This document shows, in pieces, positions 1 to 13,071 of a stretch of DNA of 64,000 nucleotides; position 1 is the stretch's first letter; each line of letters opens with the position of its first letter. Where the stretch lies: contig JACVVK020000197.1 of the NCBI GenBank assembly GCA_018292915.2, positions 789,501-853,500 on the forward strand. The letters are read 5' to 3'. Both the position numbers and the translations under genes were made by a program. Origin of the DNA: Batillaria attramentaria. Lineage: Eukaryota; Mollusca; Gastropoda; Batillariidae. Below the pieces are notes generated by a model that saw nothing but the letters and a program-made list of their open reading frames with translations, did no database searches and was not told the origin of the DNA.

Positions 1-73
1 TTGGACGCTTTATGCGTACGCTTGACGTGCTCCAGGTCAATGCAGGTGAAGGTTGGAAGTGCCTGGAAGTCGT

Positions 74-366
74 TCATGCCAAGCATGTGACGTCAGTGTT
101 ACAATGCTAGCTTCATGCGAAGCATGTGACGTCAGTGTTACAATACTAGCTTCATGCCAAGCATGTGACGTCAGTGTTACAATGCTAGCTTCATGCCAAA
201 CAATGCTAGCTTCATGCCAAACATGTGACGTCAGTGTTACTATCCTAGCTTCATACCAAGCATGTGACGTCAGTGTTACAATGCTAGCTTCATGCGAAGC
301 ATGTGACGTCAGTGTTACAATGCTAGCTTCATGCGAAGCATATGACGTCAGTGTTACAATGCTAGC
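74..366 (+). repeat. 39-bp minisatellite with one CRE palindrome per unit
   Basis: Units contain CATGTGACGTCAGTGTTACA and TGCTAGCTTCATGC. The CREB/ATF site TGACGTCA is perfect in all seven main units, at 88, 127, 166, 226, 265, 304 and 343. Spacing is 39 bp except one 60-bp step caused by a 21-bp partial unit at about 187-207. The open frames on both strands come from the repeat. Confidence 0.96.
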
Positions 367-1631
367 GGCGATACGCACTGACGCAATCTGCGGTTTTCGA
401 AAAATGGCGGTTACACGCGCGCGTTTGCAAACAGACGCAACGAAGTAGTACTCAGGGGCAACAAGGAACATAGTTTGTTTTGCTTGAATGCTGTAGATAG
501 TATTCAAACTTACACTGAATGACCGTTTTCCTGTTATTTTAGACCTGCGTGTGCAGGATACGTATCCTGTGCTGGACTACCTCGTAAACTGAACACCCAG
601 TATCTGTGTGTTGGTGTTTAAAGCTTTATTATGGGAGGAATTCACCGTAATACCGCGCGTCACCTAGAGAGTTAGTTAGTTACTTAGGTAGGGCTTTACG
701 CCGCGCAAGCTACAAACACTATTTCGCGGCAACGTCAGCTAGAGAGCCCTGGACAGGAGTGAAGCGGGAAAAGAAGCCAGCTCCCCGCTTTGCTGGCCCA
801 AGAAAACTGCTTGGTCCATTCTCCCCCATCCTTGATCAATAACCTCCCACCCCCTTTGTGTTGGTGAAAAACAAACCAGCGTCTTCCATTTTGATTCCTG
901 ACGGGCCGTCAATAGAGATCGACCGTCGTCTCGCCATCTTCCTTCTCTGTTGGCTGGAGCAAGAGGCGGGAGGACTTGGCCGGGTCAGCGCTTGTGCTGA
1001 TTGGGGGGATGGTGGATTTGACACCACAACTGTCGGACCGTCTCCAGGATTTCATTTGTTGGTCATGAAATCGCCGGAACAATTAACGGCAGACGAACGG
1101 CGTTGCACCTCGATGCTGGTCCCATGGTGAGGAGGTAGGGGAGAGGTGGGAGGAGGGGGGTGGGGGGCGCTGTTGTTTACTATTCATGAAGACCGCAGCA
1201 TGGAATTCCCAAAAGAGCAGTTATCACCAGCAGCATTTGCAACTAATCGCCGTTTGCATTTTTAGTCCTTTACGCGGTGTTTCTCATCAAGTTCAGGTCT
1301 TCCAGTGCTGACATTCACAGTGTCAGTCGGTCTGCGTGTTTCTAGCAGTGGCCGTTATGTAGACAGTGGAAAAGTTGTACAGAAAAAAAAAAATCAGTAG
1401 AATTCACACGCCAACTAATTGAATTGATAAATCATATACTTATCGTCCTTGCGGCATTGTATGGCGGCACTTGCCGTGTCACAAGTCTTCCTGTAATGTT
1501 TAATTGCCAGCATAAGACAGCAACAACAAACGTCCTTACATCAGTCTCCATCCGTTTGGTTCTGAATGTTACGTGTACATTTTGTAAGGTAACCATTTGT
1601 TGGTCGTTTCGGCATTGACCAACATTTCTTG
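367..1631. other. No gene recognised
   Basis: Short open frames only, with no recognisable protein and no convincing splice-bounded exon. Confidence 0.6.
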
Positions 1632-2128
1632 GTGAAGTTGACGGTGATTGTGAAGTTAGTGGTGATTTTAAAGTTGATGGTGATAGTGAAGTAAATGGTG
1701 ATTTTAAAGTTGATGGTGATAGTGAAGTAAATGGTGATTTTAAAGTTGATGGTGATAGTGAAGTAAATGGTGATTTTAAAGTTGATGGTGATAGTGAAGT
1801 AAATGGTGATTTTAAAGTTGATGGTGATTGTGAAGTTAATGGTGATTTTAAAGTTGACGGTGATTGCGAAGTTACCGGTGATTTTAAAGTTGATGGTGAT
1901 CGTGAAGTTGATGGTGATTTTAAAGTTGATGGTGATCGTGAAGTTGATGGTGATTTTAAAGTTGATGGTGATCGTGAAGTTGATGGTGATTTTAAAGTTG
2001 ATGGTGATCGTGAAGTTGATGGTGAAGTTGATAGTGATTGTGAAGTTAGTGGTGATTGTGAAGTTAGTGGTGATTGTGAAGTTAGTGGTGATTGTGAAGT
2101 TAGTGGTGATTGTGAAGTTAATGGTGAT
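1632..2128 (+). repeat. 18/36-bp minisatellite
   Basis: Alternating 18-mers GGTGATTTTAAAGTTGAT and GGTGATAGTGAAGTAAAT (later GGTGATCGTGAAGTTGAT, GGTGATTGTGAAGTTAGT) give a 36-bp higher-order unit. The right end reverts to a simple 18-mer array. The in-frame hydrophobic peptide (MVILKL type) is a by-product. Confidence 0.95.
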
Positions 2129-5100
2129 TCGTTTTATCAGGGAGCAGTCCTCGGCTATTTATCTGCTGGCATGAAATCGGAAATATTTTTCGCGGAAAAC
2201 TTATGATGTACAAATGTAATATTGCAGTTGAATAGAAACTACCACAGTGCTGCAGGAAGACATTATGACCGCATAGGAGACAAGCCAGCTTGCAGCAGCA
2301 CTAACCGTGTCTGGTCACTACTGAACATCTTTTTCCGCAATATATGACTTTCTTTTGTGAGACGATATGTCTAAAACCGACATTTTTGTTTTGTTTTGTA
2401 CACCATCAGGTCGGAAATGATCATTTTCCATTACGTTTGGGATCGGTATTGTATGATGGCAGCCGTTTTCTGTTGCTTGGTATTATCTGTCATGTGGAAA
2501 GCCCTGGTTTTCCCCACAGAATGTTTGTGCGGAGAGTTCATCAAGTTAAGGTCACGGTATGCATGGACACGCAGCAGGATCCGTTTGTTACGATCGATCG
2601 CCGCGTAACACCATATTGCTGCCCATAGTTGTTGAAATCACGTTTTTTTTTTTTTTTGTAGTTTCCAGGGTTATTGTTGACTAGTCTTACTTTACGGATG
2701 CATTAAATTCAGCGTCCCCAGTTAACTCTCCACAACTCTTGAGTTGCGCTCTTAATTCTTCTCGCGAGACAGTTTTATAGGAGCGCGATTTTACGAGATT
2801 TTGCACTCCATGTCAGGAGCCCGCTAGAAGTAGGAGAATGTGTTTAGATAGAGGCCGATGGCGATACACACGAGGGAACGAACGTTAGAACTGCCCGGCA
2901 CACAAAAAGTTACAAATGCCGATCAAACATTTATGGAGCCCCCCACCACTCTCGCGTATAACACTTCTTCTGCCAGATATGGGGAAGTGTCGGTGTCTGT
3001 GAGACGAGCTCTAGCGACAACTGTAAAGATTTTTGCGCCGCCTTGGAGCCTCAGCTTTTTCCGGCATCGATCAAACAGCCAATAAAATACTGGAGACAAC
3101 GCGCCAACCGTCCGCCCTCTCTTGCATGAAAAACTACATCTCTCTCTCTCTCTCTCTCTCTCTGCTGGTTCCCCATCTCATATGATGGAAGGTTGTGTTT
3201 TTGACAAACTATTAATGTCACCACGAGACCGCTAAGGGGTTTCCTTGGCTGAAGGTTTTTGAGAGGGTGGGATATTAAATGAAGATACTTTATTTCTGAG
3301 ATTTCTTGTACAGTGTACCATCTGTCAAGAGCGAGCAAGCACTGTTATTCTGTGTTGGAGTTAAGCTATGCAACATGCAGCATTGATATTAGAATCTAGT
3401 TCTTTTACATCTCTTTGTGCCACGTGACGAGACATTCAGTAAACATGCATTTCATTCGTTTATATTTACACCATCAATATCCCAGAATATCGCACCCAGC
3501 CTGGTTTTGCTTGGCCGACTGTATGTGGTCTGTCTTGACGTCTTGACGTTTTCCATTTCCCTCAACAAACAACCGGGTTATACATCCTGCAGGTTTTAGT
3601 GACAGTCAGCGTTTGGACTCCATTACTTTTGTCACTGGTCTCGTTGGTGACGTCATGTTTAAATAGTGTATCAGTTGAGCACGTAGACACACTAGGAACG
3701 AGGTAACCGGTAAAAAAAAAAAAGGGGGGGGGGATTCGTGAAAGGTCATGGTTGTGATCTAGTGAGTGTGTGTATCGTCAGGTTTAGCAATGCTCATCTC
3801 AAGGACAAGGGCATGGTAGACTGGGAGAAGGGACTGGACGAATGTTGATCTTGAAGGGGCCCAAGTTTGTTGTGCGCTGATCTCTGAGCTTACTCTCAGC
3901 CGTATGAAAGTTCTGCACTGGCGGAACATGCACCTGGAAAATACCAGGGAAAAAATTATACACGTGAACTGTAGGCCTAAAGGAAACATCTGATCGAATG
4001 GAAACGTCTCTGATTTGGCCTGACAGATCTCTGACATTGAAAGAACGGACAAATGAAAGGACATTGTCTTTAGGGAAAACATCCATGTAAAGAGGAAGGG
4101 ATGCCAGTGAAACATAAAGACCGGTGCAAGTTAAAATATGAAACTGAAAGAGAAATGTCTCGATACCAAGGAAAGAATGGAAAGAGAAATATGTGTTCTT
4201 TGGAAAAGACAGGAACTGAAATAGAAAGATCAGTTCTGGGGAATGCGAAAGAACTGAAGTTGGGATAAAGATAAATTGCAAAGGACAGGATAATTATATC
4301 TGAAGAAATATGTCTATACCAGGAAAGATTAGAAATAGAGAGATCTGTTCTCCGAAATGAACTGAATCGAAATAGGAAAATCTGTTCTGAAGAAAGATTG
4401 GAAATTGATAATTTTATACACTGAACGAGTATGGACAGATACAACATACGGTAACGGAAAGGAAAGAATCAAGGGAGAAAACTGTGAATAAGAAAGCCGA
4501 CACTAGTGAAAATAATGTACAGGTCGTACAGAATTCAACAGAAACACGATACGGTCATACCCATATCATGAACACACGGGCCACCACTTGATCTACATGG
4601 TGTAAATCATTCTACCGTAAGAGAAGGGATTTCTGCGAAACACCGGCACGTGCTCATACAAGGAACAGAATGATCTGCCCCTCATGATGACAGGTTCGTA
4701 GAAAAAGCCTATTGCAGGACGTTTGATTAAGGGAAGATAGAGCCTGACCCACTCCAGCCGATCCTGTTTTCAGGGAATAACGGACATGGTGCTTTGTGGA
4801 CATTGTTTCTGTTGTACGTGTACTGACGCACGATCCTGTCAACCTAGTTCAGTAGTTGTGGATATTGACGCCAACCCGGACAGTAACCAGAACCAGGTCC
4901 GCTCCTGTGACCCAAATGTATTGTTGGTCAGGGAGGTACTCTGCTTCCCATTGTGTTCAGCTGTTGTGAATCGTATTCCTAAAGTGCTGGAGATTCCGCC
5001 TACAAACACTGGCTGCCTTGATATGAGGAATTGCTGTGATGTTGGAATGACTTACTGGCTGATGGTTTTCTCAAGCGAACGACGTGGACGTGTGTCGAAA

Positions 5101-7736
5101 CACAAACAGTAGTTTGCACGCGCGCCGTGTTTTGCATCTTTGGTTTGGAAATTGATTGACTTATTGCAAAATACATATTGCAGAGTAGATGGTTGACACA
5201 ACCTGCTGGTAAGTCTGCCAATAAACCTTGGGTGGTAGTATTGCTTGCCGTGTTGTGGGTCAGACTAAAAGTTCATTGGGTACAGTCAGTAACCTCAGCT
5301 TCGATGCCCATTTTCCACATTGAGAACCAACTCTAAACTACTGCGTTTATATCAGGGAGAGATCAGCGCTCCACCCCAACCGTCTCTTGCCAAAGTAGAG
5401 AATGTGTTGTGATTTGTGATGAGCTGTGAATTGAAGCGTCAGGAACCTTGGCTGACCAGGGCTAGTTCACCTACACTGAGCCAACTTGAACGCTCGTGAA
5501 CTCTGTCCACTCAATGGAAGCGAACCGAGGGACCGTGTTAGACAGAGTGAAACAGTAGCCGAAGGAGCAGACTTATTTATCCCAAGTCCACCACTGGTTT
5601 CTTTGCCGCTGCCCTCGACAGATACACACGGACAGACAGACAGACATTCCCTGGTGACCCCCACCGTCTCGTGATGAAGGTGGCGGGGTAAAGCGGCGTC
5701 AGTCAGCCACTCAGAGCCGATTAAATTCATTGATCTGCGGACAAAGAGAAACGGTGGCTGGTAGACAGGGGATGGAGAGACCCATTGTGGCGTGAGAGAC
5801 TGACTCGGTCAGATATCCCATCAGCCGCTAGTCCACACCCAGCATCAAAGTTAAGACACTGGGTCTGCGGATCGCGGCTTCACTTCAGGAGCTGTCCTTG
5901 CCCGGAACTGAGGAACCACGGGATAAATTCCAATCACGAAGAGGAGTTTGGGCTGAAGGATTAGACTGCGGCGTTTCAGGTGAAACCCGTGTAAAAGCTT
6001 CATTTACCCTCACTCGTGCTGCCTGTCTGTTTTCTTTACCTCCAGCGCTTTTGTTTGCTTCTGCATCTTGTGTGAGACTGGCTTTTGTATTGTGTTGGTA
6101 CTGACGTAGCTGTATCCAGCTGGTGTAGATAAACCTCATTACGTTGCTGGCAGCACTGGGCGTGCATTTTCATCATTTGTTTGTTACAGTTGCAGGACGC
6201 TAAACTACACGGCGTATGGTGCAACATTTTCATCAGCGTGTGAAGGGGAAGATTATTTTTTTATGAACCGTGACTGTTTTGTTGTTTGAGGGTTGGGGGG
6301 GGGGGGGGGCACTGGAATGGGTTAACTTTGAACCCCCGTATTTGCATGACGGTCAGACAGGAACCAGTGCCTCGTGGGAATAACATGATCATGATGTATG
6401 TCATCACACAAATATGGGATGTTTTCAAGTGTTAACATTGCCCATCGTCTGCATGTGGCATTACTCAGCATGGTTGCCAAGACACCAGGGACAGCGACAA
6501 GGCAACAGGAAATGAACACCAGCGTGAAGCGCCATGACAGTGCCGAGACTGACAAACGCACATTTTAAGCAGCAAGCAGCGGGTTTTTTTTTTTTTTGGG
6601 GGGGGGGGGGCGGCTTGCAATGCCTGCCTGCACCCAAAGGACAAAATGTGCAGCAGCAGCAGCAGCAAAAAAAAAAAAAAAAAAAAGTTCGAGAACAATC
6701 TAGCACCATTTTACGCCAGCTTTTCATAAAAAGGCGGGAAGGGGACTAAACTGCACGTCCCCAGCTAACCCTTAGAGCCTCGGGTTGCCGTTCTTTATTG
6801 GTCTGCATCCTGGCTGTTGGCGGGGCCGGCTAATTGAGGTGAGGCCTGTTACGCAGCGGGCCAAGCTTTTGGAGGCCGACCATCTCCGGGGACTATTGAT
6901 CTAGGACACGATGTAAAGGTGATTTATACCCTCCAGGTCTAATTGATTCATTGGTCATGGGCAAAACTGTACGAATAACGGGAATTCATGGGAGTCGTCT
7001 TTAATGCATCGCAATTCGTCTGATCTCGGGGGTCGTGGATTCTGATTAAATGGAGACGAGAGGGTTAGGGTCTTTTTGCTTTCTGTGTCTCGCCATGGAT
7101 GATGGGTGGCAAGATGAAAGGTTTTTGTGCGTGTAACTTTCCAAACTTTGTCTTACACCAAAATCCGCCCCAGTCAGCAGCGAACTATTATTGACAGTTG
7201 TGAAGATGATTCTGGGAGGAAATGAATCGCCACAACTTTTCGACCTGTTCAGGTTTTTTCTGCTTCTTCTTATCCCCTCTGGATAGGGATGGAGGAAATA
7301 AACGTGACAAAGGCACCAGTCTTTTTTGTTTCGTGTATCCTGCAGGTTATCAGTGGCTCGCGTGAACATCGTTTTATTAACGCAGCATGTAACGTGTAAA
7401 AACCCAGGTCGTTTCAATGACACTGATCGTGAATCTTCCTTTGTAAAAATAGTTTTTTGGCACTTTGAAAAATTCCTGATCATCATTCAACTCCAGCAGC
7501 CTTCCCCTAGCGCTTAAACGTTTTGCACGGAACGTCCAGAGTGATTAAAACTGAATCCATCGTGTTGCGTAGTGTTCCAGTGAGATTTGCCGAAATGTTT
7601 TGTTTTTCAAACTTTCCCGGGTGCCCCGCCCCTCCGGATTTTCTGGATGGACTGTTTTCATTACCATCGCATTACACGTATGAGTCGTAAGTGAGATATC
7701 GGGCGCCAGGCGAAAAGGGTTAAATTAGGGATGGCT
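2129..7736. other. No gene recognised; scattered low-complexity tracts
   Basis: Contains (TC)n at about 3139-3162, an A/G homopolymer junction at 3712-3731, poly-G at 6295-6310 and 6599-6611, and poly-A at 6667-6686. I saw no conserved protein motif on either strand. Confidence 0.6.
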
Positions 7737-7847
7737 TTCATGTAGCGGGACAGACACTTTCATGTAGCGGGACAGACACTTTCATGTAGCGGGACAGACA
7801 CTTTCATGTAGCGGGACAGACACTTTCATGTAGCGGGACAGACACTG
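7737..7847 (+). repeat. 22-bp tandem repeat, 5 copies
   Basis: Five perfect copies of a unit with TTTCATGTAGCGGGACAGAC followed by AC. Confidence 0.96.
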
Positions 7848-9061
7848 GTGACTTACACCGCCACATGACAGGCTTTCAGTGTTCACAGGCTTATGACAGT
7901 CTCCGGGGACCTCCTCCTGCTTCTCGCATGCAGAAACTCAAAACACCCCAAGCTAGCAGCGGCCCGGACACTGGCTGTTCCATCAGGAGGTAATTGAGAT
8001 GTATTGTTTTCCTGCTGTGACGGCTCGTCCCGCGAGGAACTGGGTTTTGGGCGCCGTAACACAGCGCGGGATGTTGGGGGTCGGCGGGGGACAACTCTGT
8101 ATCCTGCTACCGACCGACTGCAGGTGGCGTCGTTTCTGGTGCGGAGTGTGGGGTTGTGGGGTACGAGACTGTGACGTGCTGAAGGACTACATCGAGGTGG
8201 TCAGAATCATCGCCCTACAAACGATGACGCCTTGACCGGTTTGCTGGTGCACCGACCACTAGTCACTATGCCCAGGCGGACACCTGCATCAGGCGACCAC
8301 CTGTTTAAAGACTACACCCTTAGTAAACTGTCCCGCCCACTGTCCCTATACAGAAGTACAGAATCGAAGTGCCATATACTAGAATTTTTCAACTGAACAA
8401 ATATGTTCCAAATGCACGCTATCCATGCAGAGCAACGTACGTGGGAGGCTCCAAAAGGCGATGAGGTTTTTGCCCAGTGGGAAATGTGCAGTGACCTTTT
8501 CTTGGCGGGTCTTTGACAGACCGTTCTTGGATCCACGCAGACCCTCGTGTCACGAAACAGGAAATTGAAATGCATTGCCACTGAAGCTTAAAAACATCGT
8601 GTCAACACTTAAGACCGTGTCGTGCAGCTGATCCAGCGCCTCCTGCATGGTGTTGATCTATCAGTGTTCTATCTGTGTGGCTTAGCGGGCTGTGGACAAC
8701 TCCACTATCGGCCTTGTCTCTCGCCATCACACGCTCCCGCCAGTCACTGTTTTGCCGGCCGCCATTGTTTTTTGCTTCACGTGGCCGCGGCCTTCAGTCG
8801 GCATTATCTGCCGGAAATTACAGGACGGAGTGGAGAGGACGGAGTAGACAGAATGATAAAAGGCCCCACGTTCTGCAAGTCTGCGGGGTTTCAGACCATT
8901 TTCTGTTTAAGCTCCTTGTCTATGGCCGTCTTAGTGCCGCCACGGCTCCGGGGAAATGAGGTAAAGACATTAACGCCGAGCACTGCGTTTCCAGCACACC
9001 ACTTGATGTATCGCTTTGTACCACTTCCCATTGTTCATGGCGCTCATACGGGGCTTACGTA
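7848..9061. other. No gene recognised
   Basis: Unique-looking sequence with only short open frames and no recognisable motif. Confidence 0.55.
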
Positions 9062-9356
9062 GAGTTTTAGTGGCTGATGTAGAGGTTATAGTGGCTGATG
9101 TAGAGGTTATAGGGGCTGATGTAGAGGTTATAGGGGCTGATGTAGAGGTTATAGGGGCTGGTGTAGAGGTTATAGTGGCTGGCGAAGAGGTTATAGGGGC
9201 TGATGTAGAGGTTATAGGTGTTGATGTAGAGCTTATAGGGGCTGACGTAGAGGTTATTGGGGTTGACGTAGAGGTTATGGGGGCTGACGTAGAGGGTATT
9301 GGGGTTGACGTAGAGGTTATGGGGGCTGATGTAGAGCTTATGGGGGCTGCAGATTG
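9062..9356 (+). repeat. 21-bp minisatellite, about 14 copies
   Basis: The core is GCTGATGTAGAGGTTATAGG. Because 21 is a multiple of three it reads as an acidic heptad-like frame on plus (GADVEVI) and a Thr/Ser/Pro frame on minus. No coding support beyond that was seen. Confidence 0.95.
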
Positions 9357-10174
9357 ATGAAGAAGACAACATGATGAAACAGTTTTGATGCCAGACTTTG
9401 GCTTAAGAAACAATTAAACGCTTTGCATCCTGCAGCTCTGGAAGTTCAGAGAGAGAGAGAGGAAAACTGTACTCCATATCCTGCTACAAACAGTCCACCA
9501 CGGGGCCAGGGACAAGAAAGATTTCGACAAAGCACGCAACCAGCAAATTTAGTTGCCGAGCTCAGATCCCCTTAAAACGCCGGGTTTTGTCACTTGGCAA
9601 GTGCCAGTATTATTTGTGAATGTTTTATGGCGCAATTTGTAATGCTGGGCAGTGTAACGTGTGGCAGCCTTCACACTGAACTAGAGATATTAGCGCCGAC
9701 CTGCACTGAATGCACATTGGCAATAATGAGGCTGGGGGAGACTGCATTCACTGCTTCCCATGCTGGCGAGCTGACATTCTGAGCGAATTAGGGACATCTC
9801 GGGGGACGAGGACACACAGCGACCACCACAACATGCAGCGGGAGCATGAGGGAATTGAGGCAGTGGCCCAGCACGAGCCAGCCAAAAACTCTGGCCGGAT
9901 TTGAGAATTACTATGCATTACATGCCGGGCGAATCAGGGGAGGCAAGGCGTGAAATGGAAAGTTTGAGTTTCATTAGATCTGCCTGCATCACGCGGCATC
10001 TGCCCTGCGTCACGTGACTCTCTTACAGAGAAGGCGTCTGATTCCGTTGCCATTCCGTAAGAATTCAACGCCATGGAAAATCAGAAATCTTAATTTTTTT
10101 CTGGGCCTTTGCAAAGTTGCATCGACTCCATCAGTCTCCGTTCCAGTCAGTATGAGACGGAAATACCTGTAGTG
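9357..10174. other. No gene recognised
   Basis: Short frames only. A GAGAGAGA tract lies at about 9450. Confidence 0.55.
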
Positions 10175-11560
10175 TGCCTGTAAACAGAATCTGCCCATTG
10201 TGTCCGTAAACAGAACTTGCCATTGTGTCCGTAAACAGAATCTGCCCATTGTGTTCGTAAACAGAACTTGCCCATTGCGCCCGTAAACAGAACTTGCCCA
10301 ATGTGTGCGTAAACAGAACTTGCCATTGTGTCCGTAAACAGAATCTGCCCAATGTGTGCGTAAACAGAACTTGCCATTGTGTCCGTAAACAGAACTTGCC
10401 CGTTGTGTCCGTAGACAGAACTTGCCCATTGTGCCCGTAAACAGAACTTACCCAATGTGTGCGTAAACAGAACTTGCCATTGTGTCCGTAAACAGAACTT
10501 GCCCATTGTGCCCGTAGACAGAACTTGCCCATTGTGTCCGTAGACAGAACTTGCCCATTATGCCCGTAGACAGAACTTGCCCGTTGTGCCCGTAGACAGA
10601 ACTTGCCCATTGTGCCCGGTAAACAGAACTTGCCCATTGTGTCCGTAGACAGAACTTGCCCGTTGTGCCCGTAGACAGAACTTGCCCGTTGTGCCCGTAG
10701 ACAGAACTTGCCCATTGTGTCCGTAGACAGAACTCGCCCATTGTGTCCGTAGACAGAACTTGCCCGTTGTGCCCGTAGACAGAACTTGCTTATTGTGTCC
10801 GTAGACAGAACTTGCCCATTATGCCCGTAGACAGAACTTGCCCGTTGTGCCCGTAGACAGAACTTGCCCATTGTGCCCGTAAACAGAACTTGCCCATTGT
10901 GTCCGTAGACAGAACTTGCCCGTTGTGCCCGTAGACAGAACTTGCCCATTGTGTCCGTAGACAGAACTTGCCCATTGTGCCCGTAGACAGAACTTGCCCG
11001 TTGTGCCTGTAGACAGAACTTGCCCATTGTGCCCGTAGGCAGAACTTGCCCATTGTGCCCGTAGACAGAACTTGCCCTTTGTGCCCGTAGACAGAACTTG
11101 CCCATTGTGCCCGTAGACAGAACTTGCCCATTGTGCCCGTAGGCAGAACTTGCCCTTTGTGCCCGTAGACAGAACTTGCCCATTGTGCCCGTAGACAGAA
11201 CTTGCCCTTTGTGCCCGTAGACAGAACTTGCCCTTTGTGCCCGTAGACAGAACTTGCCCATTGTGCCCGTAGACAGAACTTGCCCGTTGTGCCCGTAGAC
11301 AGAACTTGCCCATTGTGTCCGTAGACAGAACTTGCCCATTGTGCCCGTAGACAGAACTTGCCCTTTGTGCCCGTAGACAGAACTTGCCCTTTGTGCCCGT
11401 AGACAGAACTTGCCCTTTGTGCCCGTAGACAGAACTTGCCCATTGTGCCCGTAGGCAGAACTTGCCCTTTGTGCCCGTAGACAGAACTTGCCCTTTGTGC
11501 CCGTAGACAGAACTTGCCCTTTGTGCCCGTAGACAGAATTTGCTTGTTGTGTCTGTAGAT
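10175..11560 (+). repeat. 26-bp minisatellite, about 53 copies
   Basis: The unit contains GTAGACAGAACTTGCCCATT followed by GTGCCC. Variants (CATT/CGTT/CTTT, GCCC/GTCC, GTAGAC/GTAAAC/GTAGGC) are grouped along the array, with GTAAAC units toward the left end. The minus strand lacks stops in all three frames, producing long spurious frames of up to 402 codons. Confidence 0.97.
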
Positions 11561-12350
11561 CCGGCAGAACTGAGTGTCAAATAGAAAATGCCTAACGTGC
11601 CTGACGACATGCAGTGCCGCGGCCTGCTACATGCAGTAATTGCTTAGCGCGGCATCAGTGCCTGTTTCCATACACGATGAAGGTTAGCTTTGTATCACCG
11701 TGTACTCCACAAATCAAACCGCATATATATGAGAACGACGTGGAGGATAGCGCGGATATCGGGTGGATCGGAGAGGCAAGTAGTGAGACATGGTCTCAGT
11801 CGGACATGGAAAACCTTGTTGTATAGCAAGGGGCTCATCCCGCCCCGTCACTGTCATGAAATACTGAAGGCGATGGTGATGTTGGTGTTTCGGCTGTAAC
11901 CCGCTCCGAATCAAACCGGCGTGGCACAGATAGGACAGAACTGACATTCCGCCGATATCTACCACCAGAGTATTCTAGTCACCATCTGACCCTAAATGGG
12001 TCCGTCATTACGACGCATTATCCTCACTTATTGGCGAGTATTATCCCCCCCTTTACCGTGCACAGTTGTCTGGCGCCGTCCTCTTCATAAAACAGAACGC
12101 GAGTCGTGCGTCGGCTCACGCCAAGTAGGCCGTGCATCAGCTGAAGGAGGCCCTGGGGATTGGACGTAGATGAGGGTTGAATTGCGGAAAGCAGCCAGTC
12201 CCTGTCCGGCCATTTCCCTCGTCAGACGCTCGGCGCTGGTGGAGATCTTCTCCCGGGACATTCAGACTTCCCACACTAGACGCAACTCTTAAAGAAGCAT
12301 ACAGTCTGATGAACAGCTCACAACGTGTCAACAAGTGTATCTTAACTGAA

Positions 12351-13071
12351 TGCTGGGACTGTTGTGTCAGTGACTTACACCTCTCTTACCTTTGTTTTCC
12401 TTTCTATGGAAACTGGATGTCACATGACAGGAATATTTTATGCTGGAACTGTTGTGTCAGTGACTTAGACCTCTCTTACCTTTGTTTTCCTTTCTATGGA
12501 AACTGGATGTCACATGACAGGAATATTTTATGCTGGAACTGTTGTGTCAGTGACTTAGACCTCTCTTACCTTTGTTTTCCTTTCTATGGAAACTGGATGT
12601 CACATGACAGGAATATTTTATGCTGGAACTGTTGTGTCAGTGACTTAGACCTCTCTTACCTTTGTTTTCCTTTCTATGGAAACTGGATGTCACATGACAG
12701 GAATATTTTATGATGGAACTGTTGTGTCAGTGACTTACACCTCTCTTACCTTTGTTTTCCTTTCTATGGAAACTGGATGTCACATGACAGGAATATTTTA
12801 TGATGGAACTGTTGTGTCAGTGACTTAGACCTCTCTTACCTTTGTTTTCCTTTCTATGGAAACTGGATGTCACATGACAGGAATATTTTATGATGGAACT
12901 GTTGTGTCAGTGACTTAGACCTCTCTTACCTTTGTTTTCCTTTCTATGGAAACTGGATGTCACATGACAGGAATATTTTATGATGGAACTGTTGTGTCAG
13001 TGACTTACACCTCTCTTACCTTTGTTTTCCTTTCTATGGAAACTGGATGTCACATGACAGGAATATTTTGC
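12351..13071 (+). repeat. 90-bp minisatellite, 8 near-identical copies
   Basis: Units contain TGTTGTGTCAGTGACTTA, CTCTCTTACCTTTGTTTTCC and TATGGAAACTGGATGTCACA. Copies differ at only two or three sites (CTTACAC/CTTAGAC, ATGCTGG/ATGATGG). The second change creates TGA in the only long frame, so the frame is not maintained. Confidence 0.97.

Noticed and set aside
74..366. CRISPR-like array
   Set aside because: Units are contiguous without unique spacers and the genome is eukaryotic. It is an ordinary minisatellite; the same holds for every other array here.
1803..2174. Hydrophobic repeat protein (MVILKL)
   Set aside because: It is explained entirely by the 18-bp array. No signal, start context or neighbouring exon supports it.
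3759..4447. Overlapping minus-strand frames of 118-160 codons
   Set aside because: Three overlapping Phe/Ser/Leu-rich frames come from A/G-rich DNA, with no domain pattern.
10131..11610. Minus-strand frames of up to 402 codons (GKFCLRAQ type repeats)
   Set aside because: They are products of the 26-bp array, open in all three minus frames, with no flanking coding sequence.
12177..12713. 178-codon frame with four 30-residue repeats
   Set aside because: The repeat continues for four more units in which one substitution creates TGA. The DNA repeat, not the frame, is what is conserved.
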